DNA of 32,040 nucleotides from Ferruginibacter sp. (lineage in GTDB: Bacteria > Bacteroidota > Bacteroidia > Chitinophagales > Chitinophagaceae): positions 1-32,040 of the forward strand of contig JANYFT010000221.1 of assembly GCA_025359625.1 (NCBI GenBank), in the 5' to 3' direction. Positions within the stretch are counted from its first letter, which is position 1. Each line of letters opens with the position of its first letter. The position numbers were made by a program, and so were the translations under genes. Below are positions 1 to 8,746 of this stretch, piece after piece. The notes beneath the pieces were generated by a model. That model made no database searches. It had not been told where the DNA came from and saw nothing but the letters and a program-made list of their open reading frames with translations.

Positions 1-1
1 T

Positions 2-1717
2 ACCATGGCAGATAAACCTGCTTTTATCTGGGAGCCCAACAATCCTGAAGAAAGGGTGAGAACAGTTACCTATGCCCGTTTGCACAAAAGGGTTTGCCAG
101 TTTGCACAGGTATTAAAAAACAATGGTGTAAAAAAAGGCGATCGGGTTTGCATTTACATGGGCATGGTGCCGGAGCTGGCGTACGCAGTGTTGGGTTGTG
201 CAAGAATTGGCGCCATACACAGTGTGATCTTTGGCGGTTTTAGTGCACAAAGTATTGCCGACAGACTGGATGATGCAGGGGCGGAATTTATTGTAACCTG
301 CGATGGCGCTTACCGCGGTGAAAAAATAATTCCGTTAAAAAATGTAATTGATGATGCACTGATAGGAAACAAGACCATTAAAAAAGTGATCGTCTACACA
401 AGAACAAGAACGCCTGTTAGTATGATAAAAGGCCGGGATGTTTGGTGGGAAGATGAAATGGAATTTGCAGAAGGACAGGTAGAGAAAGATGGGCTGGTTT
501 CTTTTCCAGCAGAGGAAATGGATGCAGAAGACCCTCTATTTATTTTATATACTTCGGGCAGCACAGGCAAGCCGAAAGGCGTGGTGCATACCGTGGCCGG
601 TTACATGGTTTGGACAGCGTACACGTTTGTAAATGTGTTTCAATACCAGCCTGGGCAGGTACATTTTTGCACTGCAGATATTGGCTGGATTACCGGCCAT
701 AGTTATATTGTATATGGACCGCTGGCTGCAGGCGGCACTTCACTGATGTTTGAAGGCATTCCCACCTGGCCGGATGCAGGCAGGTTTTGGGATGTGATAG
801 ATAAACACCAGGTAAATATTTTGTACACCGCCCCCACCGCCATCAGGAGTTTAATGGGCTTTGGGTTGGCCCCTTTGAAAGGAAAAGATTTATCCTCCTT
901 AAAAATATTGGGTACCGTTGGTGAGCCCATCAATGAAGAAGCCTGGCATTGGTACGATGAACACATCGGTAAAAAGAAATGCCCCATTGTAGATACCTGG
1001 TGGCAGACAGAAACCGGTGGCGTATTGATCTCTAACCTTGCAGGCATTACTCCTGCAAAAGCAACCTGGGCCACCTTACCCATGCCTGGTGTGCAACCAA
1101 TTTTGGTGGATGAAAATGGTAAAGAAGTAACAGAAAAAGATGAGCATGGTTTGTTGAAAGGCAACCTCTGCATAAAAGCCCCTTGGCCCGGCATACTCCG
1201 TACTACTTATGGCGACCATGAGCGTTGCCGCACCAATTATTTTGCCACTTATCCTGGTTTGTATTTTACCGGCGATGGTTCGTTGAAAGATGATGCCGGA
1301 TTTTACCGCATTACCGGCCGGGTGGATGATGTGCTGAATGTAAGTGGTCACCGCATTGGTACTGCTGAAGTAGAGAATGCCATCAACATGCACGCTGGTG
1401 TGGTGGAAAGCGCTGTAGTTGGTTATCCGCACGACATCAAAGGGCAGGGTATTTATGCCTTCGTTATTTTCAGTGGCCATCATGGTGATGAAGACATGAG
1501 AAGAAAAGATATTCTACAAACGGTTACCAGGGTAATTGGTGCCATTGCCAAACCAGATAAAATTCAATTTGTAACCGGCCTTCCCAAAACACGTAGCGGC
1601 AAAATTATGCGCCGTATTTTAAGAAAAATTGCAGAAGGAGAAACTGCTAATCTTGGTGATACAAGTACTTTGCTTGATCCTGGTGTGGTGGAGGAAATTT
1701 TGAACGGGAAATTGTAA
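2..1717 (+). CDS. acs: Acetyl-CoA synthetase (AMP-forming), 5' end missing
   Basis: Activates acetate to acetyl-AMP and then acetyl-CoA in the cytoplasm. The reading frame is open to the left edge, so the gene is cut by the window. The ATG at 5 is an internal Met: the catalytic Lys of SGKIMRR is residue 533 counted from it, against 609 in E. coli Acs, so roughly 76 N-terminal residues are missing. Visible motifs in order are the adenylate-forming P-loop YTSGSTGKPKG, TWWQTETGG, the hinge region GRVDDVLNVSGHR and the C-terminal PKTRSGKIMRRILRK. The end (LGDTSTLLDPGVVEEI) also matches Acs closely. The Lys of SGK is the residue acetylated in the Pat/CobB control known from other bacteria; whether that operates here is unknown. 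It converges on the M16 peptidase gene across a hairpin terminator. Confidence 0.97.
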   Translation, partial: TMADKPAFIWEPNNPEERVRTVTYARLHKRVCQFAQVLKNNGVKKGDRVCIYMGMVPELAYAVLGCARIGAIHSVIFGGFSAQSIADRLDDAGAEFIVTCDGAYRGEKIIPLKNVIDDALIGNKTIKKVIVYTRTRTPVSMIKGRDVWWEDEMEFAEGQVEKDGLVSFPAEEMDAEDPLFILYTSGSTGKPKGVVHTVAGYMVWTAYTFVNVFQYQPGQVHFCTADIGWITGHSYIVYGPLAAGGTSLMFEGIPTWPDAGRFWDVIDKHQVNILYTAPTAIRSLMGFGLAPLKGKDLSSLKILGTVGEPINEEAWHWYDEHIGKKKCPIVDTWWQTETGGVLISNLAGITPAKATWATLPMPGVQPILVDENGKEVTEKDEHGLLKGNLCIKAPWPGILRTTYGDHERCRTNYFATYPGLYFTGDGSLKDDAGFYRITGRVDDVLNVSGHRIGTAEVENAINMHAGVVESAVVGYPHDIKGQGIYAFVIFSGHHGDEDMRRKDILQTVTRVIGAIAKPDKIQFVTGLPKTRSGKIMRRILRKIAEGETANLGDTSTLLDPGVVEEILNGKL

Positions 1718-1734
1718 AATAATTTAAACTATAA

Positions 1735-1761
1735 AAAGAGCCTCCATAACGAAGGCTCTTT
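1735..1761. terminator. Hairpin terminator shared by acs and the M16 gene
   Basis: AAAGAGCCT (1735-1743) pairs with AGGCTCTTT (1753-1761) around a 9-nt loop, in a convergent gap of 69 bp between the acs stop and the M16 stop. The A-rich left flank and T-rich right flank would let it work on both strands. This is intrinsic-terminator form seen directly; activity is inferred. Confidence 0.75.
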
Positions 1762-1786
1762 CTTATTCCACCAGATAATATATTTA

Positions 1787-4720
1787 TTAGTAGCCAAATA
1801 TCTGCTCCAAACTCAACTTCTTAACTTCGCCATATTTCTTCATATCATCATCACTCACTTTTTTGTTGGATGCTACAATGCAATAAGTATAGGGCTTGTT
1901 GGCAATGTAACTGGTATGGAATTTTTTCAGCTCATTATAACCGATTGCATCAACTGATGCGTAAGTCTTTTTACGGATATCATAATCTAATCCTTTGCGT
2001 TGTGCGGTCAGGTAATCGAAAATAATACCGTCCTGTGTAATGCGGCCTGTTTCAATATCTTTTTTAATGCCGGCCTTTGCAAATTTAATATTTTCTACCA
2101 CGTTGGGTAAATCGTTCAGCAGCTCGTTCATGGCAACAATAGATTCATTGAATTTATCTGCCTGGCAACCTACGTAGGCCAGTGTATAAAAGGGGTTTTC
2201 TTTTTTATCAGGTACAGCATAAAAGGCAAAGGTAGAATAGGCAAGTGCTTTCGATTCCCTAATGGTTTGAAATACCAGCGCACCCATGCCACCGCCAAAA
2301 TAATTATTAAAAATATCAATCACCGGCTCATCTGCAGCGTTATAAATATTGGTGTTTCTAACCCACCTTATTTCTGATTGCACCATATTGTAATCGGCAA
2401 ATAACACCTGGTTTTTATTTTGTACCGCATTTAAAAAATTTACTTTTGCTGGTGCATTTTTAAAGCTTGCCGGTATGATATGCAATTGTTTTAAACCTGT
2501 AATCAATGGCACCAATAACTGCGGTCCATAATAAATAATTTTATGAGAATAGCTGTTTAGGTTATGCAAAATATCCATCAATTCTGCAGAGCCTGCAGTA
2601 GTAAGTTCAACATCACTCAAGGTGTAATTAAATGGATTTTTATCGCCATACCTTGCGTAAGCAACAAGGCCGCTCATAATGGCACCCTTGTTTAGTTTTG
2701 CATCCGCTCTTGATTTTGTAATACGTGCCTTCAATGCTGTTAACGCCGTTTCATCGGGCACACAATTTTTTAACAGGGTTTCAAAAAGCGTTACAGCTTT
2801 TGTAAAATTTTCCTGTAAACCTTCAATATTTACAGTTGTAAACTCAGCACCTGCGGCTACAGAAAAACTACAAGCTATTTTATAAAATGCTTTGGTAATG
2901 TCTTCAGCACTCATTTTACCGGTTCCCAAAAATTGCAGGTACTGTGCAGCCAGGCCTAATTTTTTATTGTTCCAGGTGCCCATATCAAACCGATACTGTA
3001 ACCTGAAAATTGTATTGTCTTTATTCTGCACATACAATACTTCTGCAGGGCCTATCTTGCTTTTTTGCAGGTCCTTTGTATAATCAAGAAACACAGGTTT
3101 CACTGCTGTTGCAGGCATGTTGTTCACCGTTTTCACAAATGTTGATTGTGCATCCCGGTTTGTTTCAACTGGTGTAATGGCGGGCTTATCAACCTTCACA
3201 ATATTTTTATCTTCGCCCTTGCGTTTAAAAATAACCAGGTAATTTTCCTGAAAATATTTATTGGCAAAATCAATGATGTCTTTTTTTGTAAGTTTAGATA
3301 ACTGGTCAGTATAAGCCACCTGGTCTTTCCAGTCAAGCTCGGAAGTAAATGCATCCATCAGGTCACTGGCTCTTGAACTATAAGATTCGCTGGCCAGTAT
3401 TTTATTTTTCTTTTGGTTGTTGATGATGGAGGTGATAAGGTTATCATCAAAGTTTCCTTTTTTAAGATTGCCTATTTCGCCGAGCATCAACGCTTTTACC
3501 TCTTCCAGTGTTTGGCCCTGTGTAGGCGTGCCCTGCATAAACAGTACGCCATAATCAATAAGGGTAAAAGCAGAAGCTGATGCCCTTAATAGTTTTTGTT
3601 TTTTTACCAGGTTAAGGTCCATCAAACCAGCTTTACCATTGGTTAATATCTGGCCTACCAAATCAGCCAGTAAAACATCTTTGGATTTATTGCCGGGCAA
3701 GCGGTAACCAATCGTAATATTTTCTGCATCCGGGCCAACTACTTCTTCCGTAACGGGAGCTGTAATGGGTTGCTCAGCATTAAATGTATAAGCAGGTATG
3801 GGTTTGTTTTGCATGTAGGCAAAAGCCAAATCAACTTTTTTAATCATTGCATCGGCGTCAAAATCTCCCGACATGATGATGCCCATATTATTAGGAACAT
3901 AGTAGGTATTAAAATACTTTCTTATCTCCAGCAGTGAAGGGTTTTTTAAATGCTCTACGGTACCAATAGTAGTTTGCCTTCCATAATTATTATTTGTAAA
4001 TAAGCCGGCAAATAATTTTTCAAATACCTTTCTGCCATCATTATCCAGTCCCCGGTTTTTCTCTTCGTACACAGCTTCCAGCTCTGTATGAAATATCCTG
4101 AACTGTGGGTTACGGAACCTTTCTGCCTGCACAGCCAGGTATTTATCTGTTGCATTGGCGGGTACATCATCGGTATATACGGTTTGTTCAAAAGAGGTAA
4201 ATGCATTGGTGCCCTGTGCACCCATTGACGACATCATTTTATCGTACTCATTGGCAATGGCATAAGTTGCCGCCTTACCCGAAACAGAATCAATAGCATG
4301 ATAAATTTCTTTGCGCTTTACTGTATCATTGGCATGGTTGTATTCTTCATACAAACCATCTATTTTATCCAACTCGGGCTTTTCTTTTGTCCAGTCTAAC
4401 GAACCAAATTTATCTGTCCCTTTAAACAACATGTGCTCCAGGTAATGCGCCAGGCCTGTATGCGTAGCCGGGTCTGTTTTACTGCCTGCCTTGGTGGCAA
4501 TGTAGCATTGTATGCGGGGGTCTTTATTGGTGGTGCTTAAAATAACAGTAAGCCCATTTTTTAAAGTATAGAACCTTGCTTTTGCAGGATCATTGGTTAC
4601 ATACTTGTATTTATATCCGCCACTGGTAGCCTCTTTCCATTCATAAGGGGCTATTTGTGAAAAAACGGTATTGCCAACAAAAAGCAGCAACAGTAAAAGG
4701 AACTGTTTAATAATTTGCAT
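1787..4720 (-). CDS. Secreted M16 family zinc metallopeptidase (pitrilysin type)
   Basis: A 977-residue peptidase with both M16 halves in one chain. The start is set at the ATG at 4720, which gives a clear signal peptide (MQIIKQFLLLLLLFVG, then a small-residue end at TVFSQ); an upstream extension to 4774 would put 18 extra hydrophobic residues in front and is less likely. The zinc motif HYLEH is at residues 92-96, and the third ligand is probably Glu213 in the TELEAVYEE stretch. The gap between them is longer than the roughly 76 residues usual in the family because of a helical insert. The second half carries IRESKALAYS, matching the conserved Arg/Tyr segment of the C-terminal M16 domain. The product is probably a periplasmic or surface oligopeptidase. 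It is transcribed divergently from the hydrolase gene, and its substrate is unknown. Confidence 0.93.
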   Translation of the reverse strand: MQIIKQFLLLLLLFVGNTVFSQIAPYEWKEATSGGYKYKYVTNDPAKARFYTLKNGLTVILSTTNKDPRIQCYIATKAGSKTDPATHTGLAHYLEHMLFKGTDKFGSLDWTKEKPELDKIDGLYEEYNHANDTVKRKEIYHAIDSVSGKAATYAIANEYDKMMSSMGAQGTNAFTSFEQTVYTDDVPANATDKYLAVQAERFRNPQFRIFHTELEAVYEEKNRGLDNDGRKVFEKLFAGLFTNNNYGRQTTIGTVEHLKNPSLLEIRKYFNTYYVPNNMGIIMSGDFDADAMIKKVDLAFAYMQNKPIPAYTFNAEQPITAPVTEEVVGPDAENITIGYRLPGNKSKDVLLADLVGQILTNGKAGLMDLNLVKKQKLLRASASAFTLIDYGVLFMQGTPTQGQTLEEVKALMLGEIGNLKKGNFDDNLITSIINNQKKNKILASESYSSRASDLMDAFTSELDWKDQVAYTDQLSKLTKKDIIDFANKYFQENYLVIFKRKGEDKNIVKVDKPAITPVETNRDAQSTFVKTVNNMPATAVKPVFLDYTKDLQKSKIGPAEVLYVQNKDNTIFRLQYRFDMGTWNNKKLGLAAQYLQFLGTGKMSAEDITKAFYKIACSFSVAAGAEFTTVNIEGLQENFTKAVTLFETLLKNCVPDETALTALKARITKSRADAKLNKGAIMSGLVAYARYGDKNPFNYTLSDVELTTAGSAELMDILHNLNSYSHKIIYYGPQLLVPLITGLKQLHIIPASFKNAPAKVNFLNAVQNKNQVLFADYNMVQSEIRWVRNTNIYNAADEPVIDIFNNYFGGGMGALVFQTIRESKALAYSTFAFYAVPDKKENPFYTLAYVGCQADKFNESIVAMNELLNDLPNVVENIKFAKAGIKKDIETGRITQDGIIFDYLTAQRKGLDYDIRKKTYASVDAIGYNELKKFHTSYIANKPYTYCIVASNKKVSDDDMKKYGEVKKLSLEQIFGY

Positions 4721-4830
4721 ATAGAATAATTTTATAACTAATAAGATGAGTATTAAAATTACAGTATAAATCATTTAAAAGATTTACCATTTAAAACATT
4801 CCTACATTTACTTTCTTTTAAAAATAGTGA

Positions 4831-5769
4831 ATGAAAAGGTTAATAAAAGTTTTTTTGCGCAGCCTGCTGATTTTATTTATTCTCCTTAATGCCATCACGG
4901 CCTTTCATGCATATAAATTCACACATTTTTATGATGTTGGTGAAATAACAGTAAAGCAGGATAAAAATGGGTGGGATAAAACGGGTGATATATTATTTGG
5001 TATTAACGTAGAAAAAAGGCCTGACACAATACTGTCGGATGCTACTTTTGGCATTATTTATCTCACAACAAAAGACAATATAAAACTACAGGGATGGTAT
5101 TTAAAAACGGATAGTGTTGCCAAAGGAACAGTGGTTATGTTTCATGGACATGGCAGCACCAAATCAGGCATATACACCGAATCAAAGGCATTTAGAAAGA
5201 TGGGATACAATACATTGCTTCTGGATTTCAGGGCTCATGGCAACAGCGGTGGCAACACCACTACCATTGGTTATTTTGAAGCCGAAGATGTTAAACTTGC
5301 TTATGAGTTTATAAAAAATAAGGGTGAAAAAAATATTGTTTTATGGGGCATTTCTATGGGTGCCGCCACCATTACAAAAGCCATTAGTGATTATGCTTTG
5401 CAACCCGGCAAAATCATTTTAGAAATGCCCTTTGGATCTATTTTAAAAGCAGCAGAAGGCAGAATAAAAATGATGCAATTGCCGGGTGAACCATTGGCAA
5501 CACTGATCACTTTTTGGGGAGGGGCAGAGCATGGCTTTTGGGGCTTTGGCATGAAGCCAACTGAATTTGCAAAAAAAATAAACTGCCCGGTTTTATTGCA
5601 ATGGGGTAAAAATGATCCCCGGGTTACGAGGGGTGAAATTGATATGATCTATGCCAACATAACTGCGCCCAAAAAATTAGTGGTGTATGAAAATTCCGCC
5701 CACGAATCTTTGTGCAAAAATGAAAATGATAAATGGACGAATGAGGTACAAATTTTTTTGAAAAATTAA
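4831..5769 (+). CDS. Membrane-anchored alpha/beta hydrolase
   Basis: A 312-residue protein with an N-terminal hydrophobic segment (about residues 8-26, after three basic residues) that looks like an uncleaved anchor or signal peptide. The alpha/beta hydrolase fold follows: an oxyanion-loop HGHGSTKSG (105-113), the nucleophile elbow GISMG with Ser175, an acid Asp262 in WGKNDP and a His291 in ENSAHE. All three catalytic residues are therefore present. It resembles the family often annotated as serine aminopeptidase S33 or Bem46-like hydrolases, where substrates are mostly undefined. queA starts 7 nt after its stop, so the two are probably co-transcribed, though no functional link is obvious. 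Substrate unknown. Confidence 0.9.
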   Translation: MKRLIKVFLRSLLILFILLNAITAFHAYKFTHFYDVGEITVKQDKNGWDKTGDILFGINVEKRPDTILSDATFGIIYLTTKDNIKLQGWYLKTDSVAKGTVVMFHGHGSTKSGIYTESKAFRKMGYNTLLLDFRAHGNSGGNTTTIGYFEAEDVKLAYEFIKNKGEKNIVLWGISMGAATITKAISDYALQPGKIILEMPFGSILKAAEGRIKMMQLPGEPLATLITFWGGAEHGFWGFGMKPTEFAKKINCPVLLQWGKNDPRVTRGEIDMIYANITAPKKLVVYENSAHESLCKNENDKWTNEVQIFLKN

Positions 5770-5776
5770 TTATTGC

Positions 5777-7033
5777 ATGCACCCAAAAGATATTGCTATT
5801 GCCGATTTTACCTATGTTTTACCTGCTGAAAAAATTGCCGCTTTCCCATTGCCAAACAGGGATGCTTCTAAATTACTGGTATATAAAAACAGTCTTTTCC
5901 GGGAAGATACCTATCAAAATATAGCAGCCTTTTTACCTGAAAATAGTTTGCTGATTTTTAATAACACCAAAGTAATTCCTGCAAGGATTTTATTTAAAAA
6001 GCCATCCGGAGGCATGATTGAAATTTTTTGCCTGGAACCTTATGAAGCTATCTGCGAATACAGTTTAATGATGAATAAAAAAGAAAGGGTAAGATGGAAA
6101 TGTATGATAGGCGGTGCTGGTAAATGGAAAGAAGGATCGCTGGTTAAAAAATTAAGTGTTGGGCATTCATCAACGGAACTTACAGTTACTTTATTGGAAA
6201 AATTACCCGATGCATACATTGTTGAATTTGAGTGGCAGCCTGCACATTTAAGTTTTGCTGAAATAATTTTCCAAATGGGCGATATTCCTTTACCACCCTA
6301 TATTAAACGTAAGCCGGAAGAGGCTGATAAAGAAAGATACCAAACAATATATGCTGCATACAATGGCTCTGTTGCAGCACCCACTGCCGGGTTGCATTTT
6401 ACTGAACAGGTATTTGCATCACTGATAGCAAAAAACATAGCTATTGATTTTGTAACACTGCATGTAGGAGCAGGAACGTTTAAACCTGTAAAGGCTGTCA
6501 TTATGCAGCAACATGAAATGCACGCAGAGTATATGGATGTTACAACTGATACCATAAAAAATATTGTTGCAAATATTGACAACAACATCACCGCAGTAGG
6601 CACCACTTCTTTACGTACTATTGAAAGTTTATATTGGATGGGTGCAAAAGCAAAATTATTTCCTGAAAGTGCGATAGAAGATTTAGAAATCCATCAATGG
6701 GATGTCTATGAAGAGCCACTGGCATCCATCCATTTTTCAGCAACAGATTCATTGCTTTCTTTATTGCACTGGATGGATAAAAATAACTGCGAAAGAATGA
6801 TTGCAAAAACACAAATATTAATTGCGCCGGGTTATTATTTTAAAATTGTAAAAGCAATCATTACTAATTTTCACCAGCCCCAATCTACTTTGCTTTTGCT
6901 GGTAGCTGCCGCCATTGGTGAAAGCTGGAGAAAAATTTATGAGTATGCCCTCGAAAATGATTTCAGGTTTTTGAGTTATGGAGATGGCAGCTTGCTTTTT
7001 ATACCCCAATCGCCTGATGGGGAGCATCAATAA
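5777..7033 (+). CDS. queA: S-adenosylmethionine:tRNA ribosyltransferase-isomerase
   Basis: QueA transfers and isomerises the ribosyl group of SAM onto 7-aminomethyl-7-deazaguanine in tRNA, forming epoxyqueuosine at wobble position 34. Family marks include the N-terminus with DFTYVLPAEKIA and PLPNRDASKLL, PPYIKR, the strongly conserved PTAGLHFTE, LHVGAGTFKPV, and the C-terminal TNFHQPQSTLLLLVAA and YGDGSLLF. At 418 residues it is longer than E. coli QueA (356), in keeping with the longer Bacteroidota forms. The ATG at 5777 lies 7 nt after the hydrolase stop. No other queuosine gene is in the window. A run of nine T follows the stop, preceded by a weak CCCCA/TGGGG hairpin inside the last codons. 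Confidence 0.96.
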   Translation: MHPKDIAIADFTYVLPAEKIAAFPLPNRDASKLLVYKNSLFREDTYQNIAAFLPENSLLIFNNTKVIPARILFKKPSGGMIEIFCLEPYEAICEYSLMMNKKERVRWKCMIGGAGKWKEGSLVKKLSVGHSSTELTVTLLEKLPDAYIVEFEWQPAHLSFAEIIFQMGDIPLPPYIKRKPEEADKERYQTIYAAYNGSVAAPTAGLHFTEQVFASLIAKNIAIDFVTLHVGAGTFKPVKAVIMQQHEMHAEYMDVTTDTIKNIVANIDNNITAVGTTSLRTIESLYWMGAKAKLFPESAIEDLEIHQWDVYEEPLASIHFSATDSLLSLLHWMDKNNCERMIAKTQILIAPGYYFKIVKAIITNFHQPQSTLLLLVAAAIGESWRKIYEYALENDFRFLSYGDGSLLFIPQSPDGEHQ

Positions 7034-7067
7034 TTTTTTTTTCGCTATTATATAAATCAATTAAATT

Positions 7068-7664
7068 TTACGGTTGTATGGTAACAGGGGTTCCAACAGG
7101 TATATAACTAAAGAGGTCTTTCATCTCAGTGTATTTTACAGAAACGCACCCATCGGTCCAGTTGTAAAAATTATCTATTGTCCATTCCTCTTCGGGCCTT
7201 GTTGCATGTATGGCAATACCATCGCCAATCCGGGCATTTTTGGGTATCACCCCTTTTCTTTTTCGTTCATTAAATCTTTGGTAGCTAACGTCATTGGGAT
7301 AATCTAACAATAGTTCCGGGCCCCATTTAGGATGTATTTTTTTTAAAACTACTTTAAAACTTCCATCAGGCGTTTTTTTATCGCCTTCCTTCATTTTATC
7401 GCCCAAATCTTTTCCACCAAAAACTACCGGGTAAGTAGCAAACCAGCCATCTTCATCATACACTTTTAACTCATAATCACTTTTATCAACTATTATATAG
7501 TAAAGATTTTCAACGCTGTCATCAGTTGTGATGGCTTTCTTTACCATTTTAGCACTGGACGTTTTTTTGGTCCCACGCTTTTTTTTATTTTTTCCCGGAA
7601 CAAAAGCCATCAATGAAAAAAGTGTACATAAAATAAAAAAAGTAACAACAGCCTTCTTGTTCAT
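7068..7664 (-). CDS. Exported L,D-transpeptidase (YkuD domain)
   Basis: A 198-residue protein from the ATG at 7664, chosen because it gives a signal peptide (MNKKAVVTFFILCTLFSLMA) directly; a start at 7706 would add 14 polar residues in front. After a Lys-rich linker (KKKRGTKK) comes a YkuD fold with DKSDYELKVY, GDKKTPDGSF and the active-site region GIAIHATRP...WTDGCVSV. The catalytic Cys is residue 173 and the conserved His 153. The usual SHGC is TDGC here, a variant common in this group. Such enzymes make 3-3 peptidoglycan cross-links or attach proteins to the wall; which applies here cannot be told. It converges on queA, with only 34 bp between the stops. Confidence 0.9.
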   Translation of the reverse strand: MNKKAVVTFFILCTLFSLMAFVPGKNKKKRGTKKTSSAKMVKKAITTDDSVENLYYIIVDKSDYELKVYDEDGWFATYPVVFGGKDLGDKMKEGDKKTPDGSFKVVLKKIHPKWGPELLLDYPNDVSYQRFNERKRKGVIPKNARIGDGIAIHATRPEEEWTIDNFYNWTDGCVSVKYTEMKDLFSYIPVGTPVTIQP

Positions 7665-7754
7665 ACAACTATTTAATTTGATAACTCTATTCAAACGACA
7701 TGCCACTCAATATTATTTTAGCCAACTGCATAAGATTAACAAAAAATATTCATT

Positions 7755-7791
7755 GTATAAAAAATAAATGCCATCCTTTAACAGATGGCAT
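7755..7791 (-). terminator. Rho-independent terminator after the sigma cassette
   Basis: ATGCCATC (7768-7775) and GATGGCAT (7784-7791) form a perfect 8-bp stem with an 8-nt loop. Read on the minus strand it is followed by TTATTTTTTATA. It lies about 25 nt beyond the beta-barrel gene stop at 7817, so it closes the sigma/anti-sigma/OMP operon. Confidence 0.8.
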
Positions 7792-7816
7792 GCAATATTA
7801 TTGAAGTATAAATATA

Positions 7817-8731
7817 TTACCAGTTGCTTAACCGCACACCCAATGTGTAAGGCCGCATATTTAACCCTCTTTGAAAAATTGAATTAGGGCTATAAGAACC
7901 ATACAACCTTACAGGACCAAGACCAACTTCTGCTATATAAGAAAATTTAAATTGCTCCAAATCGTAGTCGCCTTTATTTTTTTGTTTGCCCCTTTGGGTG
8001 CTTACCTGCTTATTGCGTTGGCTATACAAATAACCAGCACTAACGCCCACACTTAAACTTATGCCCCTGTTATGATCCCCGGGATTACTGCTAAAATTCA
8101 TCATCATCGGCACCGTTAAATAATCAGCGGCCAGTTTGTTTTTAGAAAAACTAATTGAATCTCTAATTACATAAGCATTGGGTATTGCTGTAGCAGAACT
8201 ATATGGAGGAAAGCCCGGCTCTTTAAAGGAAATGTCAGACCGGAAACGGTAATTATTTAACTCAAGGCCTAAACCATATTTTAAGTTAACATGGTGCTTT
8301 ATTAAATTTAGGCGCTGCATAAAAAACCATACATTTACATCTACACTTTTAGCCGCTTTCAATTTAAAATCGCTGGCACCCAAAGGAAAATTATTACCCG
8401 GAGCATTAACAAGAGACTGGCCTGTTGTGGCAGCGGCGTAATTAGTTTTATCTGAATAATTAGCAAAGCCAATATCTACAATACCCCAGTTGGTACTGAT
8501 GTTAGACAACTTTTTATGGCGGTTTCTTCCCATACTGATTCTTGTATTACCTGACCTTGATTCAGAATGGCCATCTCCATTTTTAATGATTACAATATTT
8601 CCAATACGGATAGTATCACTTTTCTCTTCCGGCAATTTGGAAGTATTTGATTTTGGTGCAGCGGTATCTGTTTGTGCGGTAGCTGTTGTGCATACAAATG
8701 CCAGTACCATTAATGTAAATAGCTTGTTCAT
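7817..8731 (-). CDS. Outer-membrane beta-barrel protein
   Basis: A 304-residue protein with a signal peptide (MNKLFTLMVLAFVCTTATAQ). A polar, Ser/Lys-rich linker follows to about residue 80, and then alternating polar/hydrophobic strands typical of the OMP beta-barrel families of Bacteroidota, with aromatic-rich turns (NWGIVDIGFANYSD, LKYGLGLELNNY). The C-terminus PYTLGVRLSNW ends in an aromatic residue, as outer-membrane barrels often do. The ATG at 8731 is preceded by AAAAGA. It starts 15 nt after the anti-sigma gene stop, and this neighbourhood suggests it is an effector or sensor for the sigma/anti-sigma pair. No specific function is recognisable. Confidence 0.8.
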   Translation of the reverse strand: MNKLFTLMVLAFVCTTATAQTDTAAPKSNTSKLPEEKSDTIRIGNIVIIKNGDGHSESRSGNTRISMGRNRHKKLSNISTNWGIVDIGFANYSDKTNYAAATTGQSLVNAPGNNFPLGASDFKLKAAKSVDVNVWFFMQRLNLIKHHVNLKYGLGLELNNYRFRSDISFKEPGFPPYSSATAIPNAYVIRDSISFSKNKLAADYLTVPMMMNFSSNPGDHNRGISLSVGVSAGYLYSQRNKQVSTQRGKQKNKGDYDLEQFKFSYIAEVGLGPVRLYGSYSPNSIFQRGLNMRPYTLGVRLSNW

Positions 8732-8746
8732 CTTTTCTTTTTTAAA

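Noticed and set aside
703-1483. Minus-strand open frames opposite acs
   Set aside because: Acs is certain on the plus strand; these are mirror frames of its codon usage.
4721-4830. Promoter boxes in the divergent gap between the M16 and hydrolase genes
   Set aside because: Only a one-mismatch box (TACATTTA at 4803-4810) and no -33 element; too weak to annotate.
7004-7042. CCCCA/TGGGG hairpin at the end of queA followed by nine T
   Set aside because: The stem is 5 bp, lies inside codons and is separated from the T-run by 11 nt, unlike an intrinsic terminator.
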